From Candidatus Daviesbacteria bacterium (GTDB lineage Bacteria > Patescibacteria > Microgenomatia > Daviesbacterales > UBA10151): a stretch of 64,000 nucleotides of DNA. A program made the position numbers and the translations under genes. The notes under the pieces were generated by a model, which was given only the letters and a program-made list of their open reading frames with translations, was not told where the DNA came from and made no database searches. Numbering within the stretch: position 1 is the first letter of the stretch; the number at the start of each line of letters is the position of its first letter. The stretch is taken from the NCBI GenBank assembly GCA_016176335.1, contig JACOXI010000005.1, positions 96,236 to 160,235 of the forward strand, given 5' to 3'. Of this stretch, positions 17,722 through 25,522 are shown piece by piece.

Positions 17722-17771
17722 AAAATGGTCCAATAGATATTTTAGCACTTCAGGAGGTATAATGCTTTAAA

Positions 17772-17806
17772 CGGGGTGTAGTGAATCGGTATCACGCTGC
17801 GTTCGG
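17772..17806 (+). pseudogene. 5' half of a tRNA-Pro-like gene
   Basis: 35 nt match a tRNA 5' half in every element length: acceptor CGGGGTG, TA, D-arm GTGA-ATCGGTA-TCAC, G, anticodon 5' stem CTGCG, and loop start TTCGG. The sequence stops right after the anticodon. No complementary 3' half (T-arm, CACCCCG) is visible within about 150 nt. It lies 17 nt upstream of the complete tRNA-Pro. Confidence 0.55.
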
Positions 17807-17823
17807 CCTGCCCGCCAGAACTA

Positions 17824-17895
17824 CGGAGACTAGGTCATCGGTAGACCGCTCGGTTCGGGTCCGAGAGGTACGGGGTTCAATTCCCCGGTCTCCGA
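17824..17895 (+). tRNA. tRNA-Pro (CGG)
   Basis: Acceptor CGGAGAC/GTCTCCG, D-arm GGTC-ATCGGTA-GACC, anticodon stem CTCGG/CCGAG with loop TTCGGGT (anticodon CGG), T-arm CGGGG-TTCAATT-CCCCG, discriminator A. C1-G72 fits tRNA-Pro. CCA is not encoded. Confidence 0.92.
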
Positions 17896-17974
17896 CAGGC
17901 AAGTGCAGGCGGGGTCGCAGAAACAAGTAAGTTAGATAGAAGAGTTAATAGACATAAATCAGGAGACGGAGAAA

Positions 17975-18910
17975 TTAAGCTGCAGGTACAAGTGTACTAT
18001 TAACTAAGGCTTTTACAAAATACTCGGGTCTTTGCTGATTTCCAGGATCAATTATAGCCTGAATTTCTCTACAAATTGCATTTGATACAACTGGTTGCCA
18101 GTAAGCGTAATTTCTGGGCCATCGTAAATTAGGAGTAACCATTGTTATATCTTGTATAGGAGTTACATCTCCCTTTGGATCAAATGCTAATCCTTCTTTC
18201 CATAAAAATGGATATCTAGTTGGAAATTCTGAAGCTATCATCCTTTCCCAAGTGGTTAAATAAACTGTTAATGGTCTTTTTCCTGAAAGAGGTATACTAG
18301 TCGAAGTCATATCATCAGCCAAATGAATTATTTTCTCAGCCATCTTGTTCGGTACTAAAGATGGAATACCATCAGATAATGTTAAAAAGTCTCCAATACT
18401 TAAATGCGCCGTTTCTTTTCCAGCTCCAGCCATATAATTAACTAGTTCTGGATCTATTCCCTGGGCTGTCAGTATAGGTCTAATAGTTTCATATGCTTGA
18501 GGGGTATATGCTTCTCTGACAGCACCCTCCCTAACTGCATTTCTTCGCATAATTTCAATTCTCTTGTTGGCATCATGAACTAAAGCACGGCTTGTAACTA
18601 ATCCTGCTTCTTCCATTGATAAAACTCCTTTTTCATACAGTCTAAAAGCTAACGTGTTGGCTAAAGATGCAACTGCTAGACAGTGTTCACCAATATTAGT
18701 AAATGATTCATCATGAGGTTTACCAGTATATGGATTATCTATTCTTGCATCTTCCGTAGGGTGAACTCCGCCTATCCGTAAAATTTGAATGGCAAAGGGG
18801 AATCCTTCTGTAAATTCTGTTAGACGGGTCAGAGGGTCAAATGGTCTAGCCTCTGCTAAGATAGTTTCTCTTTCTAAAATGGGCATTACTTCACTTGCTT
18901 CTGCTAACAT
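17975..18910 (-). CDS. HD-domain hydrolase-like protein
   Basis: A soluble protein of 311 aa. The metal-binding HD pattern is visible: His in IGEHCLAVASLAN (about residue 73), the HD pair in ALVHDANKRIEIM (about 109-121), and a distal Asp in IIHLADDMTS (about 195). This order fits HD phosphohydrolases acting on nucleotides or second messengers, but no output domain shows the substrate. It stands alone between the tRNA pair and a divergent transglycosylase gene. A TATAAT box lies 9 nt before the ATG and no Shine-Dalgarno sequence is seen. I cannot name a closer family. Confidence 0.7.
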   Translation of the reverse strand: MLAEASEVMPILERETILAEARPFDPLTRLTEFTEGFPFAIQILRIGGVHPTEDARIDNPYTGKPHDESFTNIGEHCLAVASLANTLAFRLYEKGVLSMEEAGLVTSRALVHDANKRIEIMRRNAVREGAVREAYTPQAYETIRPILTAQGIDPELVNYMAGAGKETAHLSIGDFLTLSDGIPSLVPNKMAEKIIHLADDMTSTSIPLSGKRPLTVYLTTWERMIASEFPTRYPFLWKEGLAFDPKGDVTPIQDITMVTPNLRWPRNYAYWQPVVSNAICREIQAIIDPGNQQRPEYFVKALVNSTLVPAA

Positions 18911-18919
18911 ATTTCAAGA

Positions 18920-18925
18920 ATTATA
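18920..18925 (-). promoter_or_regulatory. -10 box for the HD-domain gene (leaderless)
   Basis: TATAAT on the minus strand, 9 nt from ATG 18910. Confidence 0.5.
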
Positions 18926-19062
18926 TATGATTATAGGATAAAAATCAAATTCAGGTTGTTTTTCTGCTGGTTAAATCCTAACAGTTTACTCTTTCTTCTT
19001 AAACGCACTGCTGTAAGTTAACCCCTTTATGTTATGATTAAACCGGAACATTCATTTTACTT

Positions 19063-20190
19063 ATGGATCAAAAGGATCAGGAAAACCTCCCTTCGCCTCC
19101 ACCCTTAACCAGGCGGGAACTTTTTGCAAACCTTGCCCACTTTCAAAGGTCATTTGAAATAAGTGACCAAACCCAAGCTCAACGTCAACAATCCCCTCCC
19201 GAACCTTCTCCCACCCAAGAAACATTAAGTAGAAGATCCTTCTTAACAGGGGTGGCATCATTGTTAGTTGTTGCCCTGGCCGGATTTCTGGGTAAAAAAA
19301 TGGGTGAAACTAACCCCTCTCCTTCCACATCACCCACCCCGGCTGTCATCCCTCCGCTCCCTGATAAGGATACCTCTTCAGGGAAACCGCTTGAGGATGA
19401 ATTAACTTTAAAAAGCGAGCAGCCTACTCCAATAGCAGAGACTCCTCTATCGTCTTGGGAAAAGTCACTCAAAAACCATCCTCTTTTCTCCAAAAACACT
19501 CCCCAAGAACTAAAAACAGCAGCAGATTTGGTAAGTAAATTCTTCCAATATTATCAAAGCGAGCCCGGTGTAGAGAAAAAAATTAATAACACCATGGCTT
19601 ACCGGGACAAAGCTTCCGGTCTGGCTAACCTGCTGGGTTTCTACCCTGACTCCTTTGCCAGAAAGATTATCTTACCGCTGATTTTTGCTGAAAGCAGCGG
19701 CAAGGCAGACGAAATCAGTCCTGCCGGCGCAGTGGGATTGTGCCAGCTGATGCAAGATGCTTTAGATTATGTCAGGAAGTTTGCTAAAGCATCAGATATT
19801 AAAAAATTAGGCATAACAAGTAATACTACCTTAGAAGCTTTAAGAGGAGACCTAAATAAAAATATTGGCACAGCTCTGCTCTATCTACATTTACTCAATA
19901 ATATTTTCGAAGATCCCAGTTTGGTAGTACTGGCTTACAACCGGGGTGGCGGGGATCTGATAAAAATAATCAAACAGGAGTTATTGAGTGACAATTGGAA
20001 CAAAGACCAAAAAGCAGAAGTAACCGGCATTACACCCGACCATCCTGGCCGGCTTGGCTACTTCATCCGACTCACCGGTATAAATGCTACCAGGCTTATT
20101 CAAAAACACCCTCGAAGCTTTGTCCCCGAGGCAAGGAACTATATTTTCAAGATTGCTGCCGCTGAAAAGATTCTCCAAACCACAGCTTAA
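19063..20190 (+). CDS. Secreted lytic transglycosylase-like (SLT) protein with Tat-like signal
   Basis: Cleaves peptidoglycan glycan strands outside the membrane, judging by family. 375 aa. Residues 1-55 are a polar N-terminal extension. SRRSFLTGVASLLVVALAGFLG (about 58-79) is a twin-arginine-like signal or anchor, followed by a Ser/Pro/Thr linker. The SLT domain spans about 190-330, with the catalytic Glu at residue 210 (FAESSG), SPAGAVGLCQLM and AYNRGGG. A twin-arginine motif this far from the N-terminus is unusual, and an ordinary TM anchor is possible. The 3' end overlaps the convergent ndk gene by 44 nt. Confidence 0.82.
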   Translation: MDQKDQENLPSPPPLTRRELFANLAHFQRSFEISDQTQAQRQQSPPEPSPTQETLSRRSFLTGVASLLVVALAGFLGKKMGETNPSPSTSPTPAVIPPLPDKDTSSGKPLEDELTLKSEQPTPIAETPLSSWEKSLKNHPLFSKNTPQELKTAADLVSKFFQYYQSEPGVEKKINNTMAYRDKASGLANLLGFYPDSFARKIILPLIFAESSGKADEISPAGAVGLCQLMQDALDYVRKFAKASDIKKLGITSNTTLEALRGDLNKNIGTALLYLHLLNNIFEDPSLVVLAYNRGGGDLIKIIKQELLSDNWNKDQKAEVTGITPDHPGRLGYFIRLTGINATRLIQKHPRSFVPEARNYIFKIAAAEKILQTTA

Positions 20191-20671
20191 TCTCTTTTTT
20201 TGCTTCTTCTTCTGATCCTGATGCATGAATCAAATTATAAACAGGTCTTTCTTCCATATTTGCCTTAAGAATTGAATCTGTCCCTAAATCACCCCTGATA
20301 GTGCCTTTTTCAGCACTTGATGGATCGGTAAAACCAGTCACCTCACGAGCAACAGACACTGCATTTTTTCCTTCCAAAAGCAAAGCCACAATTGGACCGG
20401 AAGTGATAAATTTCCGAAGCCATGTCACTACTTTTCTGCCCTGATCCTGGGCGCTTTTAACTTTTTGACCGGCAGCAATAGTTTTCTCACCAATTGATCG
20501 CAAATACGAAGGCTCCATGGGATAATGCTTTTCTACCAAATCATGCGGAGCCATCAGATCACGCCTCTTGACCACCTTCAAACCTGCTTGCTCATATCTT
20601 TCTATTATTTCCTCGGTAAAACCACCCTGCACTCCATCCGGCTTAATTATTATCAAAGTCTGCTGTAGCAT
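20147..20671 (-). CDS. ndk: Nucleoside diphosphate kinase
   Basis: Transfers gamma-phosphate between NTPs and NDPs through a phospho-His. 174 aa against the usual 135-150. IIKPDGVQGG opens the protein, and the active-site His149 sits in NLIHASGSEEEAKKEI; GTIRGDLG precedes it. An extra segment near residues 65-90 (AAGQKVKSAQDQGRKVVTWL) accounts for the length, as in some archaeal and CPR enzymes. A TATAAT box lies 8 nt before the ATG, suggesting a leaderless mRNA. Its last 44 nt overlap the transglycosylase gene on the other strand. Confidence 0.92.
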   Translation of the reverse strand: MLQQTLIIIKPDGVQGGFTEEIIERYEQAGLKVVKRRDLMAPHDLVEKHYPMEPSYLRSIGEKTIAAGQKVKSAQDQGRKVVTWLRKFITSGPIVALLLEGKNAVSVAREVTGFTDPSSAEKGTIRGDLGTDSILKANMEERPVYNLIHASGSEEEAKKEIKLWFGESFQRQQS

Positions 20672-20679
20672 ATCAAAGT

Positions 20680-20685
20680 ATTATA
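20680..20685 (-). promoter_or_regulatory. -10 box for ndk (leaderless)
   Basis: TATAAT 8 nt upstream of the ndk ATG at 20671. Confidence 0.5.
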
Positions 20686-20690
20686 CATAA

Positions 20691-20759
20691 AAAATCTCAA
20701 ATGGTAAATCTCAAATGTCAAAACTAGATTTGCGTTTTGCGATTTGAGTTTTGAGATTA
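20691..20759. repeat. R2 AT-rich inverted repeat
   Basis: atctcaaatgtcaaaac is mirrored by gcgatttgagttttgaga. It lies between ndk and the phosphoesterase gene. Confidence 0.7.
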
Positions 20760-21737
20760 CTTAATCTCCACATCGTCAACCATAGTTGACCCGTCCTCAA
20801 ATACCGTGACTACTGCAAACCTTGGTAATTGCGGGTTTCGCTCGGTTCCAACCGCTCCGATTGTGACCATAGACAGGTTGGTTTCCGGTTCGTTGTATTG
20901 GCTGAAATAGTGGGTATCGCCTGCAAAGACTTTTTTCACCCCTACAAGCGCAAAAATTAAACTTCTTGCCTGATTTTTTAACTCCTTTTCTACCCTCCCC
21001 ATTATATGGTCGGATGAGGGGTGAAAAAGCGGTTCATGGACAAACACAAATATAGCCTTAACTTGCTCATCTTTTGATCTTTCCAGCTCACCTGCAACCC
21101 ACTTAAGTTGTACCTCATCTATCCCTAGATAATTATCACTGTTGTCAAGCAGTATAAATTTAAAGTTATGTAAACTGAAAGATTGATAAGTAGGACCAAA
21201 AATTTGTCTGAAATTTGTCAGCGGAGGTTGATTTTTATCTCTTGAGTCCCACAGATCATGATCTCCGGGAATCAGAAAGTAACGCAAGTTTGCCTCATCA
21301 AACTCTTTTTTGGCTTTTTGCATCTCATCCAAAGTACCTACTTCTGTATAATCCCCCAACCCGATAACAAATTGAATATCCGGAAAGATCTGTTTGGCTT
21401 GAGAGATTGCTTTTTGCAGGTTGTTATTGTCACTGTGTGAATCCGCTACCAGCAAAAATTTAAAGACGCTCTTGGGACTTGTTTTGGGAACGGGGGTGGA
21501 AGCAGTTAGATTTTGGGGCAATAATTTTTGATCTCCAATTTTAACCTTGGAAAGCAAGGTTAATGCCTCATTCGCGACTGATTTTGGATCAAGCTTTAAA
21601 GGATCCAAACCGGAAAAGTGCTTGTACGCGGAATATACCCCGCCTAAAAGTATAGTAAATATAATAAGGCTTAATATAAACCTGAATAAAATAAATATGG
21701 GATTGGCAGATTTTCTACCGCTGTGTTTTCTAAACAT
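20757..21737 (-). CDS. Membrane-anchored calcineurin-like metallophosphoesterase
   Basis: A two-metal phosphoesterase facing the outside, judged by an N-terminal TM at about residues 14-35. The metal motifs follow in order: DSH (VADSHSDNNN), GDY (GLGDYTE), GDHD (IPGDHDLWD, a GNHD variant), VHEP, and GDTHYFSQY. The family hydrolyses phosphomono- or diesters; the substrate cannot be read from sequence. ATG at 21737 is chosen because it overlaps the ArgRS stop (TGATG), which indicates translational coupling; a GTG three bases earlier is possible. Confidence 0.82.
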   Translation of the reverse strand: MFRKHSGRKSANPIFILFRFILSLIIFTILLGGVYSAYKHFSGLDPLKLDPKSVANEALTLLSKVKIGDQKLLPQNLTASTPVPKTSPKSVFKFLLVADSHSDNNNLQKAISQAKQIFPDIQFVIGLGDYTEVGTLDEMQKAKKEFDEANLRYFLIPGDHDLWDSRDKNQPPLTNFRQIFGPTYQSFSLHNFKFILLDNSDNYLGIDEVQLKWVAGELERSKDEQVKAIFVFVHEPLFHPSSDHIMGRVEKELKNQARSLIFALVGVKKVFAGDTHYFSQYNEPETNLSMVTIGAVGTERNPQLPRFAVVTVFEDGSTMVDDVEIK

Positions 21738-23356
21738 CACATCCTTTCTGGTGCCGAAACTCCCAAAAGTTTTAAAGTATTTGCTAAAGTGATTTTGCAG
21801 GATTTAACCAAAGCAAGCCTTGCTTTCACTAATCCTGAAGTTTCTGCAGATAGAACCGGACAGGTTTCATAAAACTTATGGAAAAAGTCAGCTAGAGATA
21901 TGGCATACTCTGTTAGCTGATGAACTTGGAGATTAATAGCTAATTCTGACACTAAATCAGGAAAATATAAAAGATGTTTTATCAAATTAAGCTCATATTC
22001 GGTCTGTAATTGTCCAAAATCCACATTTTGGAATTTGGAATTTGTGATTTGAGATTTGAGCAATATATTACTCATCCTGGCATGAGCATACTGAACATAG
22101 AAAACCGGATTCTTGCTTGATTGTTCTTTTACAAGCTCAAGATCAAAATCCATGTGAGTTTGAGGGGCAAACCGCAGAAGATAAAATCTGAAAGCATCCA
22201 CCCCTACCTCATCCAACACCTCTCTGGCCGTAATAAAATTACCAGCTCTTTTACTCATTTTAACGATATCAGAACCCCTCTTTACTCGAACATACTGATA
22301 CAAAATTACTTTTAATCTTTTGGGGTCAAACCCTAAAGCAGAAGCTGCAGCTTGTAATCTTGACACATGACCATGATGGTTACTCCCAAATACATCAATA
22401 ATTGGATCTGCTCCAGATTCAAATTTGATTTTGTGATAAACAATGTCCGCAGTAAAATATGTATATCCTCCATCGGATTTTTGAATAACTGTCTCACGAT
22501 CTTTTAAAAACTCATCTTTGGGTGCCAGCCACAAAGCACCCTCTTTTTCCTTTAATACTCCTGCCTTTTTAAGTTGTGCCAAAACTTGGGCAGCCTCTTT
22601 TCTCAAATCGGATTCATGTACAACAAGATCAAATTTAATTCCCATTGAGTGACAGTCTGCCAAAATTTCCTGATGCAAAAGAGCAACTGCCATCATGCCT
22701 GTTTCCTCATCACTCTTTCCTTCCATATCAGCACCCAAATTTTTTACCAGATCATCTATATACCCGCCTTTGTATTGTTTTTCCTCCGGCAAATCTTTGT
22801 GGTATTTTGCCCTGATAGTTGCCCCCAAAGCCTTAATTTGTTCACCAACATCATTATTAAGAAATTCCCTAATCACCTCATACCCTTGAGATAATAAAAC
22901 ATTGGCAATCACATCACCTAAAGGCCCGCCTCGGGCATTACCCATATGCAAGGGACCGGTGGGGTTGGCGGAAACATATTCCACTCTTGCTTTCTTATCT
23001 TCTCCCAAACTAGAGCTACCAAAGTTCTTGTCTTTTTCTAAGATTTCTTTTAAATCTTGGGCTAATTTTTCAGCTTTTACAAAAAAATTTATAAAACCGC
23101 TACCGGCAATTTTAATTTCAGAGAAATTATCCTGAGCGGAGTCGAAGGACTTCAACTTTTCAATAATTTCATTAGCAATTTCTGTTGGAGACTGCTTATT
23201 GGAAACTCCTTCCAGTTTAGCAAGCTGCAAAGCCAAATTCGTAGTATAATCTCCAAATTGGGGATTTTTAGGAATAGATAAAACTATATCAATGGCTAGA
23301 AAGCCTAAATCCCCAATTACCTTTTTTAAATCAGCTAAAATTTGATCCTTCACCAT
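21735..23356 (-). CDS. argS: Arginyl-tRNA synthetase
   Basis: A class I aminoacyl-tRNA synthetase that charges tRNA-Arg. 539 aa. The HIGH-like motif is HMGNARGG, after SANPTGPL (near residue 135), and KMSK lies in VKMSKRAGN (near 365). The C-terminal anticodon-binding domain ends LLGVSAPERM. Residues around 70-77 read SFDSAQDN, the typical translation of the R3 repeat (cctgagcggagtcgaagga at 23131-23149), so a mobile repeat has entered the N-terminal Add1 domain in frame. A TATTAT box lies 6 nt before the ATG, suggesting leaderless expression. The metallophosphoesterase gene follows with overlapping codons. Confidence 0.95.
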
Positions 23357-23362
23357 AAGTTA

Positions 23363-23368
23363 ATAATA
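23363..23368 (-). promoter_or_regulatory. -10 box for argS (leaderless)
   Basis: TATTAT 6 nt upstream of the argS ATG at 23356. Confidence 0.45.
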
Positions 23369-23369
23369 G

Positions 23370-23486
23370 CATATCTCAAATGTCAAAACTCAAATGTCAA
23401 ATCTGAATCTTAAAACTTAAAACTAGACTAAAACAGTTTTGAGATTTAAGTTTTAGTTTTGAGTTTTGCGATTTGCGTTTTGAGTT
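23370..23486. repeat. R2 inverted repeat overlapping the 3' end of comEC
   Basis: Words caaatgtcaaaactcaaatg and tttagttttgagttttgcg form an AT-rich inverted repeat that codes for the last residues of ComEC (QNANRKTQN). Confidence 0.7.
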
Positions 23487-24451
23487 AACATTAGCAATAC
23501 TCCACCCAATACCATATAATACCCCACCCAAACTACCCAAATTTGTTCCCCCACATATTCCCAGGCAAAGGGCATGGAGGCAATGAATTGAACAATGTAA
23601 ACAAAATAAGTTAATAAAATATTTAAGATCAGGGCCACAACTGTTCCTAAAATCTGCGAGATTGAACCTAAAATTAGCATAACTGCCCCCCCGATCATAA
23701 TAAAAGGCACTGTCCAACCTACCAGTAAATTTGTTATAACCGCAACCAATGACAGCTGGTGAAAGTGTTGGATGATAATTGGCATAACCGCAATCTGTGC
23801 ACCCATTGTAATTGCCAGATCCTGGCCGATCAGCGGCAAATATTTAAAATATTTAAGCAAGATCGGGGCTATTATAATAAGTCCCATGGTTGCCATAAAT
23901 GAGAGTTGAAATGACAAATCAAAAAGCCATTGGGGATTTAGAAGCAACATAAAAGCTCCTGTTACAACCAAAGTCCAAAAACCACTGTTTTGTCTGCCAA
24001 AGATTTGAGCCAAAAAGGAAAGAGAAACCATAATAGTTGCACGGAGTACAGGCACTTGGGCTCCGGTGAGTAGTGTATAAAAAATAATTGCCCCAAAAGC
24101 TAAAATAATGGCTGCTTTTCTTTTGATAAGGCCGGCAAGTGCCAGAAAAAACCCGGCCACCATGCTTAAATTTTGGCCGGACACAACAACAATATGTAAT
24201 GTTGAGGTATCTCTTAAAGCAAGTTGGAATTTTGGCGGCAAACTCTTTTTCTCACCTAAGACAATACCTGATAAAAGTTGAGCTTGGGGCGAGGGTAAAA
24301 ATTTGGTTATAGTCTCATCTAGAGCTTGACGCTGATTTTGAAAGAGATCTGTCTTTATCTCCCAACCTCCCTGTAAAAATCTTAACCAAAATAGCAATAA
24401 ATATAAAATAACAGATAAAATTAAAGGGAGATTTCTATTTAAAAAATACAT
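23453..24451 (-). CDS. comEC: ComEC/Rec2-type competence membrane protein (channel domain only)
   Basis: Forms the membrane channel for single-stranded DNA uptake in transformable bacteria. 332 aa, against 700-800 for full ComEC. Only the Competence-domain region is present: LLSGIVLGEKKSLP, LHIVVVSGQNLSMVAGF, LTGAQVPVLRATIM, then several TM helices. The N-terminal OB-like domain is reduced to a short piece after two TM helices, and the C-terminal metallo-beta-lactamase domain is absent. The last codons derive from an R2 repeat, so the C-terminus may have been remodelled by repeat insertion. It follows comEA by 18 nt on the same strand, supporting a DNA-uptake role. Confidence 0.85.
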   Translation of the reverse strand: MYFLNRNLPLILSVILYLLLFWLRFLQGGWEIKTDLFQNQRQALDETITKFLPSPQAQLLSGIVLGEKKSLPPKFQLALRDTSTLHIVVVSGQNLSMVAGFFLALAGLIKRKAAIILAFGAIIFYTLLTGAQVPVLRATIMVSLSFLAQIFGRQNSGFWTLVVTGAFMLLLNPQWLFDLSFQLSFMATMGLIIIAPILLKYFKYLPLIGQDLAITMGAQIAVMPIIIQHFHQLSLVAVITNLLVGWTVPFIMIGGAVMLILGSISQILGTVVALILNILLTYFVYIVQFIASMPFAWEYVGEQIWVVWVGYYMVLGGVLLMLTQNANRKTQN

Positions 24452-24469
24452 TTGTTACACGATAAGTGG

Positions 24470-25054
24470 CTAGTAGATTGTTATAGAATCCTTAATTTGT
24501 TCAAATACAGACTTGCCGACTATTTTTTTATCTAGCAGGTCCTCTATTTTTTGATATGGCCTGTCCGAAATAATTTTTGATGCCCTACCAGAACCTATTC
24601 CCGAAAGAGATTCAAGTTCTGACTGGGAAGCAGTATTAATGTTTATTTTGGATTGAACTCCTGCTACTGCTTGGCTACTTTGAGACCCTGTTGTTTCCCC
24701 TTCAAATGGGACATAAACTTTACTTCCATCTGACAGTTTTTGTGCCATATTTAAATACTTTGATATATATTCTCCGTTAGCTGTTTGGGCAAATCCTCCA
24801 GCTACTGCAATAGCCTCCTCTATTCTAGAACCTGTCATTAACTGGTACACGCCTGGTTTATTAACTGCCCCGGATACATCCACAGAAATCATTTTTTGGC
24901 TTTCTTCGACTAAACTTTCTTTTGGAAACTGGACCTGACGCGTCTGATTTAAACCGGAGGCAAATATTCCTCCCACAATCAACACCATACCTAAAATACT
25001 TAAGGCTATTGGCAGTTTGAATTTTTCAAGTTTTTCAAAAGAATTACCATCCAT
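24470..25054 (-). CDS. comEA: ComEA-like DNA-binding competence protein
   Basis: A membrane-anchored receptor that binds incoming double-stranded DNA. 194 aa: TM at about 14-33, SLBB domain at about 52-115 (ISVDVSGAVNKPGVYQL), and a C-terminal helix-hairpin-helix pair at about 132-194 (ININTASQSELESLSGIGSG). The domain order equals Gram-positive ComEA. The ATG lies inside the end of the SprT-like gene (11-nt overlap), and comEC follows, forming an operon. No type IV pilus genes are in the window. Confidence 0.9.
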   Translation of the reverse strand: MDGNSFEKLEKFKLPIALSILGMVLIVGGIFASGLNQTRQVQFPKESLVEESQKMISVDVSGAVNKPGVYQLMTGSRIEEAIAVAGGFAQTANGEYISKYLNMAQKLSDGSKVYVPFEGETTGSQSSQAVAGVQSKININTASQSELESLSGIGSGRASKIISDRPYQKIEDLLDKKIVGKSVFEQIKDSITIY

Positions 25055-25478
25055 GAGTAATCCTTACAGTTTGCCGATAACTTTTAATCCATTTTTTATA
25101 AGACTCATACAAATATCCCATTCCCCGCTCTGCCATCTCTTTTTTTACCACCCCTCCGGCATGAGGGTATTTGTGTAATCTTGGGTGTACTGATGAAAAA
25201 CCATGGGCATAATGGACTAATTCATGACCAATGGTATGATCCACAACTTCCGGCGGAATGTTTGGATCTTTAAACATTGAAGTAATGGTAATGAAACTGA
25301 TCTTTGTTTTTTTATCCAACCTGATAGATCCCAATCTATATTTGGCAAACCTGCCAAATTTTATAAAGACCTTGTTAGTCTGTAGGATATTGGGAAAGTA
25401 TTGATCCCATATATGATCCAGCCTTGATAGTAACCATCTGTCATCCCTATTTATGGCAGTTTTTGATTTGCTTGTCAT
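25044..25478 (-). CDS. SprT-like zinc metallopeptidase
   Basis: 144 aa. The zinc motif HEXXH is seen at HELVHYAHG (about residue 90), and downstream His residues (HPRLHKYPHAGG) may give the third ligand. The N-terminal half (LDHIWDQYFPNILQTN) fits the SprT-like fold. No zinc-ribbon C-terminus is visible. The SprT family includes proteases that remove DNA-protein crosslinks, but bacterial members are poorly defined. It is the first gene of an overlapping set with comEA and comEC, which could hint at a nucleic-acid link or only at co-transcription. Confidence 0.75.
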   Translation of the reverse strand: MTSKSKTAINRDDRWLLSRLDHIWDQYFPNILQTNKVFIKFGRFAKYRLGSIRLDKKTKISFITITSMFKDPNIPPEVVDHTIGHELVHYAHGFSSVHPRLHKYPHAGGVVKKEMAERGMGYLYESYKKWIKSYRQTVRITHGW

Positions 25479-25522
25479 AACAATCCAAATTACTAACGAG
25501 TTTCTATTAGCAATATTAATTA

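Noticed and set aside
17772..17960. tRNA-Pro with an intron containing a second tRNA
   Set aside because: CGCAG downstream could close the anticodon stem, but no T-arm or acceptor 3' strand follows, so an intron-bearing tRNA is not supported.
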